Assembly: GCA_947179285.1 (NCBI GenBank)
Contig: CAMXAV010000009.1
Coordinates: 1-11,007, forward strand
DNA from: an uncultured Helicobacter sp.
Lineage (GTDB): Bacteria; Campylobacterota; Campylobacteria; Campylobacterales; Helicobacteraceae
Direction of reading: 5' to 3'
DNA: 11,007 nucleotides
Shown here: piece after piece, positions 6,874 through 11,007 of the stretch
Position numbering within the stretch: position 1 is the first letter of the stretch
How the letters are laid out: each line of letters starts with the position of its first letter
The notes under the pieces: generated by a model
What the model saw: only the letters and a program-made list of their open reading frames with translations
Database searches by the model: none
Told to the model about the DNA's origin: nothing
Made by a program: the position numbers and the translations under genes

Positions 6874-7698
6874 CTAAAGCCATTTTTGCAGATTCTGCTC
6901 AATAATCTCATTGCGCGAAAACAACACGGCGCTGCCCGAGAGGCTCACCCTCTCGCCCCGATTGCGCGCATAGAGCACGCCGCCACGCGCCGATGCCTGA
7001 TAGGCGACAAGCTCTGTCTTGCCGAGCTTCTGCGCCCAAAGCGGCACGATATGGCAATGCCCCGAGCCACAAACGGGGTCTTCGCGAACCCCAAGTTTGG
7101 GCGCAAAGCTGCGGCTCACACAATCAAAAGTGCCGCTTCCGCGCGCGGTGATATGGCAAAGCGCGCCTTCTATGCCAAGCAGGGCGTCCCAATTTGGGCG
7201 ACAGCCCCGCACCTCTGCCTCGTCTTTCACCACACACACCAAATCGCGCCCAAGCCACATTTCGAGCGGCACAAGCCCGAGCGCATGCTCCATCTGCGCA
7301 CATCGCGCCGATGTGGGCTCAAGCATTGAAAGCGCATAACTCGGTAAATCGAGCTCATAGAGTTTGGAATCTCCATGATTTTGCTTGCGCACATAGAGGA
7401 TTCCGCTTTGCGTCTTAAAGGCGACCTGATTTTGCGTCTTATCGATGCAATTTAAAACGACAAAGCCACTTGCGAGTGTGGCATGCCCACAGAGGTCGAC
7501 TTCATGTGTTGGCGTAAACCATCGTAACGCATACGCGCCATCTTGGCAAAGGCAAAATGCCGTTTCAGAGAGATTATGTTCTTTGGCGATATTTTGCATA
7601 ATGGAATCGGGCAACCATTTATCATACAACACACAAACCGCAGCGGGATTCCCGCCAAAGATTCTATCGCTAAACGCATCGACAATATAACATTGCAT
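6874..7698 (-). CDS. PhzF-family isomerase/epimerase-like protein
   Basis: 274 residues, full length for the two-lobed diaminopimelate-epimerase-like PhzF fold. The first lobe has VDAFSDRIFGGNPAAV and the catalytic Glu45 in NLSETAF, at the position used by Pseudomonas PhzF, then RWFTPTHEVDLCGHATL. The second lobe has EDPVCGSGHCH with Asp207. These residues indicate an active enzyme of the YddE/PhzF group, which performs proton shifts on small molecules. No other phenazine genes are visible, so phenazine synthesis should not be inferred. ATG at 7698 has AAAGGAA upstream and lies 22 bases after the arginase-family gene, in an operon with it. Confidence 0.93.
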   Translation of the reverse strand: MQCYIVDAFSDRIFGGNPAAVCVLYDKWLPDSIMQNIAKEHNLSETAFCLCQDGAYALRWFTPTHEVDLCGHATLASGFVVLNCIDKTQNQVAFKTQSGILYVRKQNHGDSKLYELDLPSYALSMLEPTSARCAQMEHALGLVPLEMWLGRDLVCVVKDEAEVRGCRPNWDALLGIEGALCHITARGSGTFDCVSRSFAPKLGVREDPVCGSGHCHIVPLWAQKLGKTELVAYQASARGGVLYARNRGERVSLSGSAVLFSRNEIIEQNLQKWL

Positions 7699-7720
7699 TG
7701 ATGTTCCTTTGCGATTTATC

Positions 7721-8608
7721 CTAAACTTCTTTTACGAGCGGCAAAGCTTGCAAAAGCCTCTTAAGCTTTATGTGCAGTCTTGGAAAATGTTCGGCGACAC
7801 TTAGCCCAACCACATCATATTTTTGCGCCACGTCTTGAATGATTTGCAATACTTGTTCCATGCTCATTTGCCCCGTATTGCTCACAGCGGCATAGAGTTC
7901 TTTTGGGTCGAGCACATCTAAATCAAGATGAATCACAACCTTTTTTGCCCCGACTTTTTCGAGCCATTGCAAGACATTTTTAGAATCTGTCGCCTCTTTT
8001 GGCGCGAGAGATTCGAGCCCAAACTCCCTTTGGCGCGCCGCATAATGCGTTGCCTCGTCTGAATGCAAGCCCACGAGTAGCGCCTTTTGCGGTGCAATCG
8101 CAGCGGGCAGCCCAAAGGTCTGCGTAAGCCCCCCCTGCCCGATGATTGCGCTCACAGCCATTGCGTGGTAGCCCTTGTAAAAATCATCATCGGGCAGCCC
8201 GATGTCGGGGTGCGCGTCCAGCCACAACATCGCGACATCATCGGCATAGAGGCGCGCGAGATAGCAAAAGCTCGGCACGCTCACGGCGCATTCGCCGCCG
8301 AGTGTCAGAATCTTCGCGGGCTTGCGCTCCGCAAGGATTGCGAGCGCGTCTTTGGTCTGTTGCAGTAGCGCGGCTTTGTCGATAATTCCGTCTTGCACAA
8401 CGCGCCGCCCCGCGCTATCGAGCGCGAAATCGGTCGCGACATTCACCACAGCCGTGTCGCAAGGCGCGATAGAATCGGCGAGCAGCGCGAGAATCTGCGC
8501 GCCCAAGACATAGCCCTGCGCCGCCTCTTTTGGGCTTAGGTCATCAAACCACGCCGCAATATCGCCGCCCTGCCATTGGGGATAGACGAGCCGTAAGAGA
8601 TGTGCCAT
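7721..8608 (-). CDS. Arginase/agmatinase/formiminoglutamase (ureohydrolase) family protein
   Basis: 295 residues; ATG at 8608 with AAGGAG. The binuclear-metal motifs are visible: GGEC at 104-107 (usual GGDH), LDAHPD at 130-135, GYHAM near H148 where arginases have HG, and DLDVLDP at 229-235. The first metal-ligand histidine is therefore Cys107. I recall a subfamily of arginase-like proteins with GGDC here, so this may be a feature of the subfamily and not decay; the true substrate is open. It starts the operon with PhzF- and MmcQ/YjbR-like genes. The coding strand contains a G7 run (8129-8135). A minus-strand extended -10 (TGC-TATCAT, hexamer at 8632-8637) lies about 24 bases upstream. Confidence 0.87.
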   Translation of the reverse strand: MAHLLRLVYPQWQGGDIAAWFDDLSPKEAAQGYVLGAQILALLADSIAPCDTAVVNVATDFALDSAGRRVVQDGIIDKAALLQQTKDALAILAERKPAKILTLGGECAVSVPSFCYLARLYADDVAMLWLDAHPDIGLPDDDFYKGYHAMAVSAIIGQGGLTQTFGLPAAIAPQKALLVGLHSDEATHYAARQREFGLESLAPKEATDSKNVLQWLEKVGAKKVVIHLDLDVLDPKELYAAVSNTGQMSMEQVLQIIQDVAQKYDVVGLSVAEHFPRLHIKLKRLLQALPLVKEV

Positions 8609-8631
8609 TGGTGCTCCTTAGGTTTTTGCGT

Positions 8632-8640
8632 ATGATAGCA
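8632..8640 (-). promoter_or_regulatory. Extended -10 promoter of the arginase-family operon
   Basis: On the minus strand TGC followed by TATCAT, about 24 bases before the ATG at 8608, without a clear -35. It overlaps the heptamer ATAGCAC, repeated at 8635-8641 and 8645-8651. Confidence 0.4.
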
Positions 8641-8672
8641 CAAAATAGCACGAATCGAGGGAGAGGGCAAAT

Positions 8673-8690
8673 ATTTTACTAAAATTTTAC
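8673..8690. repeat. AT-rich overlapping dyads and direct repeat in the divergent intergenic region
   Basis: ATTTTAC occurs at 8673-8679 and 8684-8690 (period 11). The same stretch contains the perfect dyads ATTTTA-C-TAAAAT (8673-8685) and TAAAATTTTA (8680-8689). It lies between two divergent promoters, so it may be a regulator site, or simply AT-rich DNA. Confidence 0.35.
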
Positions 8691-8710
8691 GCATTTTTTG
8701 CAAAAAGCCC

Positions 8711-8741
8711 TTGACAAAGAGTAGCTGTTAGGCTTTATAAT
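8711..8741 (+). promoter_or_regulatory. Sigma-70-type promoter of the cyclophilin-like/aldo-keto reductase operon, 19-bp spacer
   Basis: TTGACA (8711-8716), 19 bases, TATAAT (8736-8741), and AAGGAG before the ATG at 8770. Flanks GCAAAAAGCCC before the -35 and TATAATTGCGTATT at the -10 nearly repeat those of the redox-operon promoter at 4911-4951, with the same 19-bp spacer. The spacer itself differs and lacks the TGATAC/GTATCA palindrome. Confidence 0.75.
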
Positions 8742-8769
8742 TGCGTATTCAGTTTTTAAGGAGTGCGAT

Positions 8770-9219
8770 ATGCGGCAGCCAAAATGCCTTGTTTTGTTGC
8801 TGTTTTTGGGGCTTGCCTGCAACCTTTGGGCAAAAGAGGGGGAGAATATGCGAGTGCAAATGCGATTTGACAATCATGATTTTATCTTTGTTTTGGCTGA
8901 GAATGCTGCGGCGCGAGACTTATGGAATCTCTTGCCTTTGGAGCTTCGTTTTAGCGATTATGTGGGCAAAGAAAAAATCGCCTCGCTACCCCAAAAACTA
9001 AGGGCACAAGAAAGCAGCGACTATGACCCGCAAAGCGGAGATTTTTTCTATTTTGCTCCGTGGGGCAATGTTGGAATCTTCTATGCCAAACAGCCTCCCT
9101 ACCCGGGCTTAATTAAGCTTGGCGCGATTGAAGGCAACCAAGAAGCATTTATTCAAGCCCTGCGCAACCAAAAGAAAGATTTTGTAATTTCAATCACCAA
9201 AATGCCACATTCAAACTAA
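8770..9219 (+). CDS. Secreted cyclophilin-like fold protein
   Basis: 149 residues; ATG at 8770 with AAGGAG. Residues 1-21 are a Sec signal peptide (MRQPKCLVLLLFLGLACNLW, cleavage after LWA). The remaining domain begins MRVQMRFDNHDFIFVLAENA and contains LWNLLPLELRFSDYVGKEKI, YDPQSGDFFYFAPWGNVGIF and YPGLIKLGAIEGN. This is the pattern of the small bacterial cyclophilin-like family, usually cytosolic and about 120 residues long, often beside aldo/keto reductase and flavodoxin genes. Peptidyl-prolyl isomerase activity is not established for these. Met27, directly after the leader, is preceded by a purine-rich ribosome site. Cys17 in LGLAC is a weak lipobox at best. It forms an operon with the aldo/keto reductase 10 bases downstream. 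Confidence 0.86.
   Translation: MRQPKCLVLLLFLGLACNLWAKEGENMRVQMRFDNHDFIFVLAENAAARDLWNLLPLELRFSDYVGKEKIASLPQKLRAQESSDYDPQSGDFFYFAPWGNVGIFYAKQPPYPGLIKLGAIEGNQEAFIQALRNQKKDFVISITKMPHSN
8835..8850 (+). promoter_or_regulatory. Internal ribosome site and ATG within the cyclophilin-like gene
   Basis: AGAGG (8835-8839), eight bases, ATG (8848-8850) encoding Met27, where the non-exported form of the family would start. It reads KEGENM in the exported frame. The purine run is a less perfect Shine-Dalgarno than the others. Confidence 0.45.
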
Positions 9220-9229
9220 AGGAAACACA

Positions 9230-10147
9230 ATGCAAAACCGCCGAGATTTTCTCAAAACATCTGCAAAAGTTGCAAGCCTATTTGCACTTGGAGGGCTTTC
9301 GAGCCAAAGCCTGCTTGCTAGCGATTTAAAACAAGGAGTTAAAATGGAATTTCTAACGCTCAATAATGGCATTCAAATGCCCATTTTGGGGCTTGGGACG
9401 TATGCGCTCACGGGTGCAAGCGGGCAAAAGGCAATGAGCGAAGCCATCGAGATTGGCTATCGGCTCTTTGACAGCGCGCAGATGTATGGCAACGAAGCCG
9501 AGCTAGGCGCGGCGATTCGCGCAAGCGGGCTCAAGCGCGAAGAGTTTTTTGTCGAGACAAAGCTTTTGGATTCGCCAAGCGAAGATGCGACAAAAAAATC
9601 GATTGAAAAATCGCTTAAAACTCTAGGAATGGACACGATTGATTTATTGCTCATTCATTCGCCCTATCCACATTCTAAGGCGATGTATAAGGCAATGGAA
9701 AGCTTTTATAAGCAAGGAATCTTAAAAAGCATTGGAATCTCAAACTTTGGCGCAAGGGCATATAATGACTTTGTGCAATCATGCGAGGTGATTCCGGCGG
9801 TGAATCAATGCGAAACGCATTTGTTGATGCAACAAATTCCTTTGCGAGATGCGATGAAAAAACATAACACGCTTCTACAATCATGGAGTCCTTTTATCGC
9901 GGGCAAAGGTTCGATTTTGGACAACCAAACGTTGAAGAATCTTTCGGCGAAATACAACAAAACGCCCGCGCAAATCATCTTGCGCTTTCTGATTGAGCAA
10001 GGAATCGGCGTGATTCCAAAAACGTCCAAGAAGAATCGACTGCAAGAAAATATCAATGTTTTTGATTTTGTCCTAAGCGAACAAGACAAAAAAACATTGA
10101 TTGGGCTCGATACGAACAAAAGCTCGTTTTCATGGACAAATTATTAA
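9230..10147 (+). CDS. Tat-exported aldo/keto reductase
   Basis: 305 residues; ATG at 9230 with AAAGGAA. It has a Tat leader NRRDFLKTSAKVA (residues 3-15), hydrophobic to about 30, with cleavage near LLA30, then a complete (beta/alpha)8 aldo/keto reductase from Met39. The catalytic tetrad is present: Asp81 and Tyr86 (FDSAQMYGNE), Lys111 (VETKLLD), His143 (LLIHSPYPHS). The C-terminal NADPH-binding motif is seen as IGVIPKTSKKNRLQENI. The family reduces aldehydes and ketones with NADPH in the cytoplasm; the best-known Tat-exported NADP enzyme is glucose-fructose oxidoreductase of Zymomonas, which keeps its cofactor tightly bound. Met39 has its own AAGGAG five bases upstream. Second gene of the operon. 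The leader resembles that of mdaB (RRDFLKT[TS]AK[IV]A). Confidence 0.92.
   Translation: MQNRRDFLKTSAKVASLFALGGLSSQSLLASDLKQGVKMEFLTLNNGIQMPILGLGTYALTGASGQKAMSEAIEIGYRLFDSAQMYGNEAELGAAIRASGLKREEFFVETKLLDSPSEDATKKSIEKSLKTLGMDTIDLLLIHSPYPHSKAMYKAMESFYKQGILKSIGISNFGARAYNDFVQSCEVIPAVNQCETHLLMQQIPLRDAMKKHNTLLQSWSPFIAGKGSILDNQTLKNLSAKYNKTPAQIILRFLIEQGIGVIPKTSKKNRLQENINVFDFVLSEQDKKTLIGLDTNKSSFSWTNY
9333..9346 (+). promoter_or_regulatory. Internal ribosome site and ATG within the aldo/keto reductase gene
   Basis: AAGGAG (9333-9338), TTAAA, ATG (9344-9346) encoding Met39, the usual start of cytosolic aldo/keto reductases (MEFLTLNNGIQMPILGLGTY). The 14-base AAGGAGTTAAAATG is identical to the internal site of mdaB. 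The upstream start has only AAAGGAA. Confidence 0.65.
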
Positions 10148-10165
10148 ACATTTGAAGGGGTTCGA

Positions 10166-11007
10166 TTGATATTAACTTTGGAGCGGCAAAATCTCTTTTA
10201 CCAAGACGATACTTTTGCTGACAAAAGGGCTTGCTTTTTGGATTCTCTCAAAGGCAAATCCCTAACCTATAAACGCTATACCAAAAGCCCTCTGCGCTAT
10301 GGTGGAGGCAAAACTCTAGCGGTTGGGTTAATCCTAGAGCATTTTCCAAATAATATAAAGCGTCTTGTTTCGCCCTTTATGGGGTGATGGAGAGTAGAAA
10401 TCTCAAGTGCGTTAGAGCTAGATTTAGAAGTGAAAGCCTTTGATGTTTTTGATATTTTGGTGAATTTTTGGCAGGTTTTGATTGCAGATTCTGAAAAACT
10501 TTATAATGAACTACTTAAACTTGAACCCACAAAAGAAACCTATGCACATATCAAACAAGAGCTTAAAGCCTTTTGGAATGAGCGGCATAAAGATTCGCAA
10601 AATACTGCCCAAATCAAACTCGATTCCCTCACGCTTGCTCGAGATTATTATTTTAACTTCAATCTTAGCTATGGACCCGGATTCTTAGGGTGGTTGAGTA
10701 AGATTTATGAGGATAAAAGTCGCTATTTAAATGCCTTACAAAAATTAAAAGATTTGGGGCAAGATTCTAGGCTGCAAAATCTAAGCGTGGAATGCCAAAG
10801 TTTTGAAAAAGTGTTTGAAGCATATCCGAACGATTTTTTCTATTGCGACCCACCGTATTTTTTAGAGGGAGATTCTAAGATGTTTAAGGGAATCTACCCA
10901 ATGCTCAATTTTCCTATTCATCATAACGGCTTTAATCACGCACTTTTGGCGCAATGTCTCAAAAAGCATAAAGGCAAATTTATTTTAAGCTATAATGATT
11001 GCGCATT
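10166..11007 (+). pseudogene. D12-class (Dam-like) N6-adenine DNA methyltransferase, nonsense-broken and cut by window edge
   Basis: The frame begins at TTG 10166 (GAAGGGG five bases upstream) and reads SPLRYGGGK, then ends at TGA 10385-10387 in the middle of the SAM-binding motif: RLVSPFMG-stop-WRVEIS, where relatives have about FMGGGSVEI. The same frame is then open to the window end: LELDLEVKAFDVFDILVNFW, FNLSYGPGFLGWL and the catalytic motif FFYCDPPY (DPPY codons 10847-10858), followed by ILSYND. Length on both sides of the stop is preserved, so this is a nonsense change (GGA to TGA would suffice), not a frameshift. The next codon is also altered (Trp for Gly). Sampled GC is 30-33%, against 55-62% in sampled upstream genes, suggesting acquisition from elsewhere. 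Normally such enzymes methylate adenine in a short target and may belong to a restriction system; no endonuclease is visible here. Confidence 0.82.

Noticed and set aside
6874..7698. Phenazine biosynthesis locus
   Set aside because: Only a PhzF-family gene is present; the family is widespread without phenazines, and no phzA/B/D/E/G partner is visible.
8770..8850. Lipoprotein lipobox (LGLAC) in the cyclophilin-like protein
   Set aside because: Gly at the -3 position is not canonical, and a signal-peptidase I site (LWA) follows at a normal distance.
10385..10387. TGA read as selenocysteine or programmed readthrough in the methyltransferase
   Set aside because: The residue is a glycine in the family, no stem-loop of the required kind was seen, and the neighbouring Gly is also lost.
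1..11007. CRISPR array, tRNA, rRNA or insertion sequence
   Set aside because: No regularly spaced repeats, cloverleaf-like segments, rRNA words or transposase motifs were seen on either strand.

Overview
The window looks like a chromosomal segment of a Helicobacter-like Campylobacterota bacterium. The basis is the close resemblance of one product to Helicobacter MdaB, the dCache chemoreceptor, the AAGGAG-type ribosome binding sites and the many AGATTC/GAATCT words. Sampled blocks of most genes run at about 55-62% GC, high for Helicobacter, while the last gene falls to about 30-33%. No species call is made.

Layout. (1) 1-1251, minus: the N-terminal 417 codons of a methyl-accepting chemotaxis protein, running off the left edge. 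(2) 1355-4887, minus: a tight five-gene operon read as NAD(P)-binding SDR, cupin, hexapeptide acetyltransferase, MdaB-like flavodoxin quinone reductase, tandem carboxymuconolactone-decarboxylase (CMD) protein. It is driven from a strong promoter at 4911-4941 with a palindrome inside a 19-bp spacer. (3) 5104-6414, plus: two tandem paralogues of unknown function with a charged coiled coil, behind a promoter with a T10 tract. A perfect hairpin separates them from the convergent genes. (4) 6454-8608, minus: arginase-family protein, PhzF-family protein, MmcQ/YjbR protein. (5) 8770-10147, plus: exported cyclophilin-like protein and Tat-leader aldo/keto reductase, from a promoter that closely resembles that of region 2. 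(6) 10166-11007, plus: a low-GC D12-class adenine methyltransferase gene broken by an in-frame TGA in its SAM-binding motif and running off the right edge.

How it fits together. Regions 2 and 5 look like one split regulon. Six of the seven products carry a Sec or Tat leader, although these families (MdaB, AKR, SDR, CMD, cupin, cyclophilin-like) are normally cytoplasmic. In five of the six, the leader is joined in frame upstream of an intact Shine-Dalgarno plus ATG, exactly where the ordinary cytoplasmic homologue would start. This suggests repeated retargeting of a cytosolic redox/detoxification gene set to the periplasm, or one gene making both an exported and a cytosolic form. This is the main discovery candidate in the window.
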